DNA of 64,000 nucleotides from Dehalobacter sp. (GTDB lineage Bacteria > Bacillota > Desulfitobacteriia > Desulfitobacteriales > Syntrophobotulaceae), in assembly GCA_023667845.1 (NCBI GenBank), contig JAMPIU010000143.1:1-64000 (forward strand), written 5' to 3'. The stretch's first letter is position 1. Each line of letters opens with the position of its first letter. A program made the position numbers and the translations under genes. The notes beneath the pieces were generated by a model. It had not been told where the DNA came from and did no database searches. It worked only from the letters and a program-made list of their open reading frames with translations. Shown one piece after another: positions 26,956-36,501 of the stretch.

Positions 26956-28584
26956 ATGTTCAAAAGAAAGCCAAGGGCGCTTGCGGTTCTGTTGATCGTA
27001 TTATTGGTTTTGCCGGTCTATAGTTCCGGTGCATCCGGGGCAGAGATTCAGACGTATCAAAATCCTCCCCTGGAAGTCATTGCCCAGAAGCTTGAGACGA
27101 TTTCTAGAAACAAGGGAATTCCGAGCGTACTGCTAAAAACAATTGCCTATTGTGAATCGGGTTGGAGACAGTTCGATCAAAATGGTGAAGTGGTAACCGG
27201 CAGCACCGACGGAACTTCGAATCCTGCCCTCGGAATCATGCAGATTACCAGTTATGATCCCGGAGATACCGAAGAAGTTAATAAGCTTAAATATGATATT
27301 GATTATAATATTTCCCGCGGCGCGGATCTGCTGAATCAAAAATGGCAGATGGTGCCGAAGATTGGTGATGGGGACCGCAACAAGCTGGAGAATTGGTATT
27401 TCGCGCTTTGGGCCTATCATGGCTGGTTAGCGTACAACAACCCGAATAATGCCGCTGCCAGAGGCGAGGTACCTTATCAGGACGCGATCATTCGCAAAGC
27501 CGCGACAGCATATTTTCCGGGCCTGGTCTCACCTGTCCAAATCACGCCGGTTCCCGCCGAACTTCTGCCGCTTGGCACGCTGCCGAGCAGCAGTCAGATC
27601 TGGAATACGCCTGAACCGTATACCCTGGGAGACTTAACTTCCAGTACGGTTGGCACAACCACCCGAATTTCAGGTCAGGACAGGATAGACACGGTCAATC
27701 AAATTGCCTTGAACGGATGGTCGAGTGGGGCCCAGACCGTCATTATAACCCGTTCGGATGCATTTCCTGATGCTCTGGCCGGCGTGCCTCTGGCTAAAAA
27801 ATATAATGCACCGATTTTGCTCACAAACCCGGATCAGCTTGATCAGGGTGTCATTGAGGTGTTGAATACCTTAATGCCCACAAAAGTGATTATTCTGGGT
27901 GGAGAGAAGGCCGTCGGCAAATCAGTCGAGACTAGACTCAAGGCCGTTTTGACCTGGACCTCTGATGTTTCCCGGATTGCCGGGGCGGATCGTTATCAGA
28001 CTGCGGTACTGATTGCCGCTGATTTCCCCAAAGATGCCAGCGTGGCTATTGCTACGGGTATGGATTTCCCGGATGCGTTAAGCCTGGCCACAGCTGCAGC
28101 TGCGAACGAGATGCCTCTGCTGCTGACTTCAACCCGAAGCCTGCCTGAGGTTACCAGACAGGACTTAAGCAAACGTTCACCGGGAAAAATCTATATTGGC
28201 GGCGGGGAAAAAGTCATTACTGCTGAAGTAGTGACAGCCCTGACTCAGACAACCGGATTGTCTGTGGGGAATATTGTTCGTTTTGCCGGGAGCAACCGTT
28301 ACGAGACTTCGGTGATGATTGCGGAAGCGTTCTTTCCCAGTACGCAGGAGATTTATATGGCTACTGGACTCGATTTTGCAGATCCTCTCGCCGCTGGCGC
28401 CCTGGCTGCAACGAAGAATGCCTGTCTATTGCTGATTTCTCCGCAGGGCTTCACGACAAACGGGCCAACAGAAAATTATCTAAAAAAGATGGCTTCTTCC
28501 ACAAATGTTAAAGTGATCGGCCCGGAAGCTTCTATTTCTGAATATACGGTTACCCGTGTAAAATATTTACTCAGACAGATGTGA
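26956..28584 (+). CDS. Secreted lytic transglycosylase-like protein with three CWB2 repeats
   Basis: 542 residues. Signal peptide (1-29); SLT-like domain (about 37-180) with the likely catalytic E67 in YCESGWRQF and LGIMQIT; then three cell wall binding repeat 2 units (about 234-330, 331-428, 429-540), each with R.(A/S)G..R..T and a VIILGGE-type strand. CWB2 modules attach proteins non-covalently to wall polymers. A close paralogue follows at 29025. Likely acts on peptidoglycan at the surface. Confidence 0.88.
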   Translation: MFKRKPRALAVLLIVLLVLPVYSSGASGAEIQTYQNPPLEVIAQKLETISRNKGIPSVLLKTIAYCESGWRQFDQNGEVVTGSTDGTSNPALGIMQITSYDPGDTEEVNKLKYDIDYNISRGADLLNQKWQMVPKIGDGDRNKLENWYFALWAYHGWLAYNNPNNAAARGEVPYQDAIIRKAATAYFPGLVSPVQITPVPAELLPLGTLPSSSQIWNTPEPYTLGDLTSSTVGTTTRISGQDRIDTVNQIALNGWSSGAQTVIITRSDAFPDALAGVPLAKKYNAPILLTNPDQLDQGVIEVLNTLMPTKVIILGGEKAVGKSVETRLKAVLTWTSDVSRIAGADRYQTAVLIAADFPKDASVAIATGMDFPDALSLATAAAANEMPLLLTSTRSLPEVTRQDLSKRSPGKIYIGGGEKVITAEVVTALTQTTGLSVGNIVRFAGSNRYETSVMIAEAFFPSTQEIYMATGLDFADPLAAGALAATKNACLLLISPQGFTTNGPTENYLKKMASSTNVKVIGPEASISEYTVTRVKYLLRQM

Positions 28585-29024
28585 TTGATAACATAAATCA
28601 ATGATAGATTAGTCAAAAATCTGTTAGTAATTCGTCCATAACCAGCCAATTTGATGAGAAGGGGTCGCAAGCAAGATCATTCATTAAATGGAATAATATT
28701 GACCTTTTCCGGCAAGCAGCACTTCTTGTCGGAATTTTGTTTATGAGCGTTTATGCGGCTTCCAGCGATTTGGAAAAATTTTGGGGAAGGAAAATCTGTC
28801 TCTAAGACGAATTTATTTACTCTAAACCTCTTTTGTGACGGCTACGAAGATGGCATACGATGTGCCTAGTGTCGAATGCGTCAGGATGACAAAGCATTTG
28901 ACTGGTCTAATGCCGCGACGTCCATGGATAGACTCGTGCAGCGTTGCCACGGACGGCAAAGAGCTGTCGGGGCCATGAATGGTAAGGAGCGGCGGTTTCT
29001 GTGTTTCTGATTAGGAGGTAATTA
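28585..29024. other. Intergenic region with type 2 repeats
   Basis: 440 bases between the two transglycosylase genes. No reading frame with coding character was found. It holds a CCGGCAAG/CTTGTCGG hairpin (28709-28732) followed by AATTTTGTTT, a possible weak terminator, and the type 2 repeat block from 28901. Confidence 0.5.
28901..28995 (+). repeat. Type 2 hairpin repeat block
   Basis: Contains TCTAATGCCGCG as in the 22.8-kb array, then three hairpins: GTCC-ATGGAT-AGAC (28920-28933, one mismatch), TTGCC-ACGGAC-GGCAA (28944-28959, perfect) and a decayed GCC-ATGAAT-GGT (28972-28983), ending in AAGGAGCGGC. It ends about 30 bases before the ATG at 29025. Confidence 0.65.
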
Positions 29025-30674
29025 ATGCGTTCGAAAAAATATATCCGGTTATTACTGGCCGTGCTTTTCAGTATTTTGCTGCTGATTCCGGCCAGGCCGC
29101 TGCCTGTTCAGGCAGCAAACCAGAATCCTACTCCCGAGGAGATATCCCAGATATTTGACCAGGTGGCTCTGGAGGAGAAAGTTCCTGCGGAGATTCTCAA
29201 AGCGATTGCGTTCAAAGAATCAGGCTGGCGTCAATGGAACAGTTCGGGTAATGTTGTGACGGGAGGCTCAGGCAGCAGGCCTTACCTCGGTATTATGCAG
29301 ATTGGGGTATATGATCCTTCCGATTCGGAGACGATTAACCACCTGAAAACAGATATTGCCTATAATATTGCCTACGGGGCTGAAGTCCTGAAATCTAAGT
29401 GGAATATGACCCCGACGATCGGAGACGGCGACCCCGGAAAACTGGAAAACTGGTATTTTGCGATTTGGGCCTACAACAGCTGGTCTACCGTCAATAATCC
29501 GAATACTGCGGCTGCTTCAGGCAGAGTAGCCTACCAGGATAAAATTCTGAAACTGATTGCCACCGATTATTATGAGGGGCTGACTGATCCTGTCAGTATC
29601 ACACCGGTGTCGAAGTCTCTGCTGCCGGCGGGGACACTGCCGTCAAAGAATTCTGTCTGGAAGACGCCCGAACCGATTCACTATGCCGGTTACACCCTGG
29701 GCCTTCCCATGATCTCCAGAAGTCAAAACAATTTGCTGCTCTCAACTGTGAAAAGAATTTCCGGCCTGAACCGGATTGACACAGCTGTAAAAATCGCTTA
29801 TGAAGGGTGGCCTTACGGCTGTGAGACGGTCGTGATCGCGAGATCCGATGCTTTTGCGGATGCCTTGGCCGGTGTATCCCTGGCGAAACAGAATCATGCG
29901 CCAATTCTTCTTACTTCAAGGGACCAGCTCGACCAGCGGGTGGAAAACGCTTTAACAGTTCTGAAACCACTGAAAGTGATTATTCTTGGCGGTGAAACTG
30001 CGTTGTCGTCCAGCGTGGAGAACAGATTGAAGGAAGTTGTTACCTGGACAGAAGATTTTGAGCGTATAGCGGGTCAGGACAGATATGAGACCGCAGCGCT
30101 CATTGCGTCCCATTTTCCTGAAGGCAGCGGAGTTGCTGTTGCGACCGGATCAAACTTCCCGGATGCTTTAGGCATCGCTTCAGCTGCCGCGGCCAAAGGA
30201 TATCCGCTGCTATTGACGGCAAAAGACAGCCTGCCGCAGGCCACCGCAGAACTTCTGCAGACCCTGAAACCGTCTGAGTTATATATTGCCGGCGGGGAAG
30301 GGGCTGTATCGGCCGGGGTCGCCGGCAGCATCGCTGGTATCGCAGGTCTCTCCGCAGACAAAGTCCGCCGTTTTGCCGGTAATAACCGCTATAATACTTC
30401 GCTCGCAGTCGTGCAGTCCCTGTATCCCGATGCCCAAAAAATCTATCTGGCAACCGGGGAGGGTTTCCCGGATGCTTTAGCGGGAGCAGCGCTTGCTGCT
30501 AATATGGATACGCCGCTGTTGCTGATTCCGACGGAAGGGCCTGCAGCCGGTTCCGATACCGAGAAATATTTTCAGAGTATCTCGCCGGACGTGGAACTGG
30601 TGGTTTTCGGAGGCAAATCCGTCATCAGTGACAATGCGATTATCCGGATCAAATACCAGATGGTTAAAATATAG
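29025..30674 (+). CDS. Secreted lytic transglycosylase-like protein with three CWB2 repeats (paralogue)
   Basis: 549 residues, same plan as the gene at 26956: signal peptide (1-31), SLT-like domain with E65 in FKESGWRQW and LGIMQIG, and three CWB2 repeats (about 247-540). Shared blocks such as GDGDxxKLENWYFA.WAY show a tandem duplication followed by divergence. The start has AGGAGG. It ends at a strong terminator, marking the border to the polysaccharide locus. Confidence 0.88.
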   Translation: MRSKKYIRLLLAVLFSILLLIPARPLPVQAANQNPTPEEISQIFDQVALEEKVPAEILKAIAFKESGWRQWNSSGNVVTGGSGSRPYLGIMQIGVYDPSDSETINHLKTDIAYNIAYGAEVLKSKWNMTPTIGDGDPGKLENWYFAIWAYNSWSTVNNPNTAAASGRVAYQDKILKLIATDYYEGLTDPVSITPVSKSLLPAGTLPSKNSVWKTPEPIHYAGYTLGLPMISRSQNNLLLSTVKRISGLNRIDTAVKIAYEGWPYGCETVVIARSDAFADALAGVSLAKQNHAPILLTSRDQLDQRVENALTVLKPLKVIILGGETALSSSVENRLKEVVTWTEDFERIAGQDRYETAALIASHFPEGSGVAVATGSNFPDALGIASAAAAKGYPLLLTAKDSLPQATAELLQTLKPSELYIAGGEGAVSAGVAGSIAGIAGLSADKVRRFAGNNRYNTSLAVVQSLYPDAQKIYLATGEGFPDALAGAALAANMDTPLLLIPTEGPAAGSDTEKYFQSISPDVELVVFGGKSVISDNAIIRIKYQMVKI

Positions 30675-30680
30675 CATGAG

Positions 30681-30714
30681 GGGGGACAAGGAGACGGATC
30701 TTTGTCCCCCTTTT
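30681..30714 (+). terminator. Rho-independent terminator
   Basis: GGGGGACAA (30681-30689) and TTGTCCCCC (30702-30710) pair perfectly, followed by TTTT, seven bases after the transglycosylase stop. Confidence 0.85.
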
Positions 30715-30794
30715 GAATTGTAAAATGAGGAAAACTGTAGTAAACTGATAAACGGTGAAAACGAATTACGTCCTGAAAGGTCGGAACCGATAGC

Positions 30795-32648
30795 GTGGCA
30801 CATCCCAAACGCACCCTATTTTTAATGCTTACCGATGCTTTATTGATTAATCTTGCTCTTTTTTTAAGCTTCTATCTGCGTCTTTCCGAAGAGGCTGATC
30901 TGCAGGTGGAGTTTGTCAAATATTTGGGCACTTATTTGAATGCCGCGATTGTATCAACTTTTGTGCTCATCGTGGTGTTTCACTTCTTTGGGTTGTATAA
31001 AAATATTTGGCGATATGCCAGTGTCAGAGAGCTTCTTTCTATTGTTTACGCTGTAACCGTCGGTGCGGCGCTCACAGTCATGGTGGTCTATTTTATTTCC
31101 CCGCTCAGACTTCCGCATTCTGTCAGCGTTTACTTCTGGCTGATGCTGATTGTTTTAATCGGCGGACTGCGGTTCAGCCAGAGGATGCGCCAGGAGAATG
31201 CTATTTTTGCCGTGTCCAACAAATCGCAGCGAAAAGTACTTATCATCGGAGCCGGTGATGCAGGCGTTCTTGCTTTACGGGAACTCAAGAAAAGAGATTT
31301 TCAAGAAGGTGTACCCGTCGGTTTTATTGACGACAGCAAAAGCAAAATTAATCTTCATGTTCAAGGATTTCCGGTGTTGGGTTCCCGTGACGACATCCGG
31401 CGGATTGTTGAGGACTATGCTGTTGATGAGATTATCATCGCGATCCCTTCTGCCGATGGAGAGACTGTCAGGGAGATCGTGGAAATATGCAAGGAGACAC
31501 GGGCGATCTTAAAGATTATGCCCGGCGTATACGACATCCTGAGCGGCAAGATTACGGTGAGTTCTTTAAGGGAAGTACAGGTCGAAGACCTGCTCGGGCG
31601 TGAACAGGTATCGGTGGATTTGGAAGAGGTGGCAGGTTACCTGAAAAACCAGGTTGTTCTGGTGACCGGTGCCGGAGGCTCCATCGGATCGGAACTTTGC
31701 AGACAGATTGTCAAATTTTTCCCCTCAAAGCTTATTCTGGCCGGACACGGGGAAAACTGTATTTTTGATATTGAGCAGGAGTTGAAGAATTCACCAATAG
31801 TGACGGAAATTTTTGATATTAAGGATGCCGGTAAGGTTAACCTTGTTTTTGAAAAGTACAAGCCTTACGTGGTTTTCCATGCAGCTGCGCACAAGCATGT
31901 GCCGCTGATGGAGGTGAATCCTGAGGAAGCATTGAAAAATAATGTTATGGGCACGAGCAACCTGGCTGCAGCGGCCGACAAAAACGGAGTCAGGACGTTT
32001 GTGCTGATCTCCACCGACAAGGCGGTCAACCCTACCAGCATCATGGGTGCATCTAAAAGGATGGCCGAGATGGTCATCCAGGACTACGACAAGAGATCTG
32101 AGACCAAGTTTGTCGCCGTTCGCTTCGGCAATGTTCTCGGAAGCCGCGGAAGCGTCATCCCTACGTTTAAAAAGCAGATTATGGCGGGGGGACCGGTAAC
32201 GGTAACGGATCCTAGGATGACCCGTTACTTTATGACCATCCCCGAAGCAAGCCAGTTGGTCATTCAGGCCGGCGCGATGGCCTCAGGCGGAGAAATTTTT
32301 ATTCTTGATATGGGCAAGCCTGTGAAGATCGTTGATCTGGCCAAGGACCTTATCCGTTTATCAGGTTTTGAACCGGGTAAAGATATTCAGATTGAGTTTA
32401 CCGGCGTGAGACCGGGCGAGAAACTTTTTGAAGAAATTCTAACTTCGGAAGAAGGAACGACAGCAACGAAACATAAACGTATTTTCGTAGCAAGGCCCAA
32501 CCATATTGATCATGAGGCGATTGAAGGACTGGTGCAGAAAATACGCGAACGTGGCAGCTATATGGACAGGGAGGAAATCAACACTTCCATCAGGACGCTT
32601 CTTCCTGACTTTAGGAAGACCATTAATACACAGGCAGCGCAGTCCTGA
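30795..32648 (+). CDS. Membrane UDP-sugar 4,6-dehydratase (WbpM/CapD family)
   Basis: 617 residues. Four N-terminal membrane helices (about 10-130), a first Rossmann domain (VLIIGAGDAGVLALREL), then the catalytic SDR domain with VLVTGAGGSIGSELCRQI, ISTDKAVNPTSIMGASKRMAE and VRFGNVLGSRGSVIP. The usual YxxxK tyrosine is replaced by methionine (MGASK), as in the large WbpM-type enzymes. Makes UDP-4-keto-6-deoxy-GlcNAc. Start GTG. First gene of the polysaccharide locus; the keto sugar could be aminated by the PseC-like enzyme at 46722. Confidence 0.9.
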   Translation: MAHPKRTLFLMLTDALLINLALFLSFYLRLSEEADLQVEFVKYLGTYLNAAIVSTFVLIVVFHFFGLYKNIWRYASVRELLSIVYAVTVGAALTVMVVYFISPLRLPHSVSVYFWLMLIVLIGGLRFSQRMRQENAIFAVSNKSQRKVLIIGAGDAGVLALRELKKRDFQEGVPVGFIDDSKSKINLHVQGFPVLGSRDDIRRIVEDYAVDEIIIAIPSADGETVREIVEICKETRAILKIMPGVYDILSGKITVSSLREVQVEDLLGREQVSVDLEEVAGYLKNQVVLVTGAGGSIGSELCRQIVKFFPSKLILAGHGENCIFDIEQELKNSPIVTEIFDIKDAGKVNLVFEKYKPYVVFHAAAHKHVPLMEVNPEEALKNNVMGTSNLAAAADKNGVRTFVLISTDKAVNPTSIMGASKRMAEMVIQDYDKRSETKFVAVRFGNVLGSRGSVIPTFKKQIMAGGPVTVTDPRMTRYFMTIPEASQLVIQAGAMASGGEIFILDMGKPVKIVDLAKDLIRLSGFEPGKDIQIEFTGVRPGEKLFEEILTSEEGTTATKHKRIFVARPNHIDHEAIEGLVQKIRERGSYMDREEINTSIRTLLPDFRKTINTQAAQS

Positions 32649-32690
32649 CCATCATGAACGCTTGCACCACAGATATAAGGAGGAACTTCT

Positions 32691-34046
32691 ATGCTGGAAG
32701 TTAAAAATGTCATTACGCAGAATCATCCTGTTGCCCTGGAACTCAAAAAGAAAATTGAAAACCATACCGCCCGGATCGGCGTGATCGGTCTTGGTTATGT
32801 CGGCCTGCCGCTGGCAGTTGAGAAAGGTAAGGTTGGTTTCCCGGTTCTCGGATTTGATATTAATGCCGAGAAAGTTGCCATGGTATCAGCCGGAGAAAAT
32901 TATATCGGGGATGTCAAGGATGAGGAGCTTAAAGAACTTGTCGATAAAAAGATCCTTCAGGCAACCACTGACTTTGCTAAACTTGCTGACTGTGATGTGG
33001 TGATCATTTGTGTGCCAACACCGCTGACCATTACCAGGGATCCGGATATTTCTTATATGAAGGCTTCCGCTGAGGAAGTCGGAAAAACCATTCGTCAGGG
33101 ACAGCTTGTCACACTTGAGAGTACGACATATCCTGGAACCACGCAAGAAGTGATCCTGCCGATTCTGGAACAGTCGGGGCTTAAAGTTGGGCAAGACTTT
33201 TTCCTGGCCTTTTCGCCGGAAAGAGTTGACCCCGGTAACAAGCGTTTTTCAACGAAGAACACCTCCAAAGTTGTCGGCGGCGTAACGCCTTACTGCCTGG
33301 AGATTGCTTATACCTTATATGCACAGACCATTGTGAATGTCGTACCGGTTAGCTCACCGGCAGCAGCCGAACTCACCAAAGTATTTGAAAATACCTACCG
33401 CGCAGTCAATATCGCACTCGTGAATGAAATGATGCTATTATGCGACCGGATGGGGCTTGATGTTTGGGAGATCGTCGAAGCTGCTTCGACGAAACCTTTT
33501 GGCATCCATACGTTTTATCCGGGACCGGGTGTTGGCGGCCACTGCATTCCGATTGATCCGTTCTACCTTACCTGGAAAGCCAGGGAGTATGACTTCCATA
33601 CCCGCTTTATTGAACTGGCCGGCGAGATCAATGTTGAAGTCTCTTCTTATGTCGTCAATAAAGTATACCGGGCTTTAAATTCCCTGAATAAAAGCGTTAA
33701 GGATGCCAAAGTCCTGGTTGTAGGTGTGGCCTATAAGAAGGATATTGAGGATGTCCGCGAATCACCGGCCCTGATCATCATGGAACTCTTGCGCAAGGAA
33801 GGCGCCGTATTAAGCTACCATGACCCTTATGTACCGGTGATTGAGCCGCATGGCGGCAGCACGATGCATTTGGAAAGCATCGCGCTAACCCCGGATGTAT
33901 TGCAGGAGGCTGACTGCGTCTTAATTATTACTGACCACAGTACTATCGACTACGAACAAATCGTCCAATATGCGCCGTTAGTCGTTGATACGCGCAATGC
34001 GACCAAAGACGTGCGGCAGATGCGTGAAAAAATATTCAAGATCTAA
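32691..34046 (+). CDS. wbpA: UDP-N-acetylglucosamine 6-dehydrogenase (WbpA-like)
   Basis: 451 residues. NAD-binding IGVIGLGYVGLPLAVEKGK, then CVPTPL, SPERVDPGN and the catalytic cysteine in GPGVGGHCIPIDPFYLTWKA, a sequence typical of WbpA-type UDP-GlcNAc dehydrogenases. Two-step oxidation of UDP-GlcNAc to UDP-GlcNAc uronate. The next genes supply the 3-oxidation, transamination and acetylation steps, in the order of the Pseudomonas wbpABDE pathway. Confidence 0.88.
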   Translation: MLEVKNVITQNHPVALELKKKIENHTARIGVIGLGYVGLPLAVEKGKVGFPVLGFDINAEKVAMVSAGENYIGDVKDEELKELVDKKILQATTDFAKLADCDVVIICVPTPLTITRDPDISYMKASAEEVGKTIRQGQLVTLESTTYPGTTQEVILPILEQSGLKVGQDFFLAFSPERVDPGNKRFSTKNTSKVVGGVTPYCLEIAYTLYAQTIVNVVPVSSPAAAELTKVFENTYRAVNIALVNEMMLLCDRMGLDVWEIVEAASTKPFGIHTFYPGPGVGGHCIPIDPFYLTWKAREYDFHTRFIELAGEINVEVSSYVVNKVYRALNSLNKSVKDAKVLVVGVAYKKDIEDVRESPALIIMELLRKEGAVLSYHDPYVPVIEPHGGSTMHLESIALTPDVLQEADCVLIITDHSTIDYEQIVQYAPLVVDTRNATKDVRQMREKIFKI

Positions 34047-34086
34047 GTAAAAGAGGCCCTGTTCCCATGATTGGAGAGTGGAATTT

Positions 34087-35130
34087 TTGACAGAAGACAA
34101 AATAGTATTTGGCGTAATCGGATGCGGAAGAATTGCCCCGAAACATACGGAATCGATTATAGCTATCCCCGGCGCAGAGCTGGCGGCTGTCTGTGACATT
34201 GTGCCGGAAAGGGCTGAAGATTTTGCCAGCAAGTACAAGGCGCAGCCGTATATGGATTATCACGATCTTTTGAAGAGAGAAGATATCGATATTGTCACGA
34301 TTGCAACCCCGAGCGGAAGCCATGCGGAAATCGGGATTGCAGCGGCCAGGGCCGGCAAACACGTGATGGTCGAGAAGCCCATGTCTATGACGCTCCGCGA
34401 AGCAGATCTGCTGATCAGGACCTGCAGGGAGAACGGTGTCAAACTGGCGGTCATTCATCAGAACCGCTTTAATAAATCAATTAAATTACTGAAAAACGCT
34501 TTGGAGGCAGGACGTTTTGGGAAACTGACCCACGGTCAGGCGACTGTCCGCTGGAACCGGGGAATGGACTATTATCTGCAGGCACCTTGGAGAGGGACCA
34601 AACTGCAGGATGGCGGCGTCCTGATGAATCAGTCCATTCATAACATTGATTTATTACAATGGATGTTTGGTCCTGTAGAATCCGTTTTTGGCTATACCCA
34701 TACCGCCTTAAGAAATATTGAAATGGAAGATGTCGCCGGAGCGGTACTGAAGTTTAAGAACGGCGCAATCGGGCTGATTGAGGCTGCTTCCACGATTTAT
34801 CCAAAGAATATCGAGGAAACGCTGAACGTTTTTGGGGAAACAGGCTCAGCTGTGATCGGCGGGATCGCAGTGAACCGCGTCGAGGTATGGGAATTCCCTG
34901 AAAGTGAAGCTGAAAAGGAGCAGATCTTTGCTGCCCAGGAGACCGATCCGCCCAATGTGTACGGATTTGGCCACCGGGAAATCATAGAGGATATGATCCA
35001 AGCAGTCAGGACCGGCGGGATTCCGGCAGTTCCTGGGGAAGAGGGACGGAAGGCACTTGAAATTATTTTATCCATCTATAAATGCCAGGAAACCGGGGTA
35101 CCGGTTAAACTTCCGTTAATTGAAGATTAA
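34087..35130 (+). CDS. wbpB: Gfo/Idh/MocA oxidoreductase (WbpB-like)
   Basis: 347 residues. N-terminal Rossmann domain with FGVIGCGRIAPKHTESI, then ATPSGSHAEIGIAAARAGKHVMVEKPMS with the conserved EKP lysine, and a C-terminal domain with GGVLMNQSIHNIDLLQW. WbpB oxidises C3 of UDP-GlcNAcA. TTG 34087 is preferred over GTG 34078 because GGAGAG covers the latter. Follows wbpA by 40 bases. Confidence 0.85.
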   Translation: MTEDKIVFGVIGCGRIAPKHTESIIAIPGAELAAVCDIVPERAEDFASKYKAQPYMDYHDLLKREDIDIVTIATPSGSHAEIGIAAARAGKHVMVEKPMSMTLREADLLIRTCRENGVKLAVIHQNRFNKSIKLLKNALEAGRFGKLTHGQATVRWNRGMDYYLQAPWRGTKLQDGGVLMNQSIHNIDLLQWMFGPVESVFGYTHTALRNIEMEDVAGAVLKFKNGAIGLIEAASTIYPKNIEETLNVFGETGSAVIGGIAVNRVEVWEFPESEAEKEQIFAAQETDPPNVYGFGHREIIEDMIQAVRTGGIPAVPGEEGRKALEIILSIYKCQETGVPVKLPLIED

Positions 35131-35145
35131 AAAAAGCCATGCACT

Positions 35146-35194
35146 TCCTTTCCGGTTGGTACATATTTGTATAGTACACTAAAACCGGAAAGGA
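35146..35194 (+). promoter_or_regulatory. Long hairpin that covers a ribosome binding site
   Basis: TCCTTTCCGGTT (35146-35157) pairs perfectly with AACCGGAAAGGA (35183-35194). The right arm contains most of the Shine-Dalgarno AAAGGAG of the small gene at 35205. The loop has an inner GTAC/GTAC pairing. In a read-through transcript the site would be hidden; it may also work as an attenuator after wbpB. Confidence 0.55.
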
Positions 35195-35204
35195 GATAGG
35201 AAAA

Positions 35205-35447
35205 ATGAGACCTCCTTATGATGGACCGGGGCCGGGAACATATTCGATGATGCCGGATTATCACCAGACAATGATGCAGGTCGAGCTTGCCGTCAGGCAT
35301 GGAATGAGAGAAGCGGGGACTGTGAATGTTAGACACGGTGTTATGGAAACAGCCCTTATTGCTTACCTGTTAGGCAAAGGCTTTGACTATTATCAGGCAG
35401 TCCGGATCGTAGAATCCTGGGAACGGAATGAAACTTTCCCTATGTAA
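35205..35447 (+). CDS. Small protein of unknown function in the wbp cluster
   Basis: 80 residues, not recognised. A Pro/Gly/Met/Tyr-rich head (PPYDGPGPGTYSMMPDYH) leads to a helical domain with ALIAYLLGKGFDYYQAVRIVESWE. No signal peptide or membrane segment. The strong AAGGAG, correct distance to ATG, and its own hairpins on both sides suggest a true gene. The head is reminiscent of small spore-surface proteins, but that is only an impression. Confidence 0.65.
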   Translation: MRPPYDGPGPGTYSMMPDYHQTMMQVELAVRHGMREAGTVNVRHGVMETALIAYLLGKGFDYYQAVRIVESWERNETFPM

Positions 35448-35480
35448 ATGTTATTTATCAAGGTGAAAGTCACTACATGT

Positions 35481-35514
35481 GAGGATGTTTATGGCAAAAC
35501 ATCCTCGTTTATTT
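35481..35514 (+). terminator. Terminator after the 80-residue gene
   Basis: GAGGATGTTT (35481-35490) and AAACATCCTC (35497-35506) pair perfectly around ATGGCA, then GTTTATTT. It separates the small gene from wbpD. Confidence 0.8.
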
Positions 35515-35640
35515 GTATCAGAAAGTATAAGTACCTATTAATACATCTAAAGGCAATTAAGGTTTGGTGCAAGCTAAGTATTCTTAATGATAGTTCTTAG
35601 AATATCAATAAATTAAATTGTATAGAAAGAAGGGTTTGAT

Positions 35641-36501
35641 TTGGCAGCTGAGATTCATTCCGGAGCGGTTATCGCGGCTAGCGCTATGATTGGGAAACAG
35701 GTGAGCATCGCCCCTTTTTGCGTAATAGGGGAGAATGTCGTGATTGAAGACGGGGCAATACTGGAGCCGGGGTGTGTACTGGCGGATGGAGTGAAGGTCG
35801 GTAAAGATGTTAAACTTGGATGCCATGTCACCTTGGGAAATCAGGCAGTTTTGGAAGCCGGGGTTACCGCAGGGGATCATACCGTGGTATATCCGGGGAC
35901 GGTGATTGGAGAAGGTACGTTTATCGGCAGCAATTCCGCCGTAGGGCGTCCGCCGCGTGCAGCGGCAACCAGTACGGTCAAAAACACGGAAGATCTGCCG
36001 CCGCTTAAAGTTGGTAAAAAGTGTACCATTGGCTGCTCATCGGTGATCTACTCCGGTACAGAGCTCGGCGACGGGGTCTTTATCGGAGACAGGGCCTTGG
36101 TCCGGGAGCGTTGCACGCTTGGTGATAAAGTTGTTGTCGGCAGCGGCAGTGCTGTCGAGAATAATACCAGGATCGGATCTTTTACGAAGATCCAGACCGG
36201 CTCCTACATTACCGCATATATGGAGATTGAAGAAAATGTCTTCATTGCGCCGATGGTGACAACGACGAATGACAATTATATGGGGCGGACCGAAAAACGT
36301 TTTAAACATATCAAGGGAGCCGTAATCCGCAGGGCAGCGCGGATCGGAGGAGGAGCGATCCTGCTTCCGGGCATCGAAGTCGCGGAAGAGACATTTGTCG
36401 CGGCAGGTTCGCTCATTACAAAAGATACAGTTGCCGGGAAGGTCTACAAAGGATTTCCTGCCAAAGCCGTCCGGGATGTCCCGGAAGATGAGCTGATCTA
36501 G
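35641..36501 (+). CDS. wbpD: Hexapeptide-repeat N-acetyltransferase (WbpD-like)
   Basis: 286 residues built of left-handed beta-helix hexapeptide repeats (for example VIEDGAILEPGCVLADGVKVG), with a variable loop GRPPRAAATSTVKNTEDLPP and closing turn GFPAKAVRDVPEDE. Members such as WbpD use acetyl-CoA to acetylate the 3-amino group of UDP-GlcNAc(3NH2)A. About 286 residues is longer than Pseudomonas WbpD because of extra N-terminal coils. Start TTG 35641 behind AGAAGGG. Confidence 0.78.
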   Translation: MAAEIHSGAVIAASAMIGKQVSIAPFCVIGENVVIEDGAILEPGCVLADGVKVGKDVKLGCHVTLGNQAVLEAGVTAGDHTVVYPGTVIGEGTFIGSNSAVGRPPRAAATSTVKNTEDLPPLKVGKKCTIGCSSVIYSGTELGDGVFIGDRALVRERCTLGDKVVVGSGSAVENNTRIGSFTKIQTGSYITAYMEIEENVFIAPMVTTTNDNYMGRTEKRFKHIKGAVIRRAARIGGGAILLPGIEVAEETFVAAGSLITKDTVAGKVYKGFPAKAVRDVPEDELI

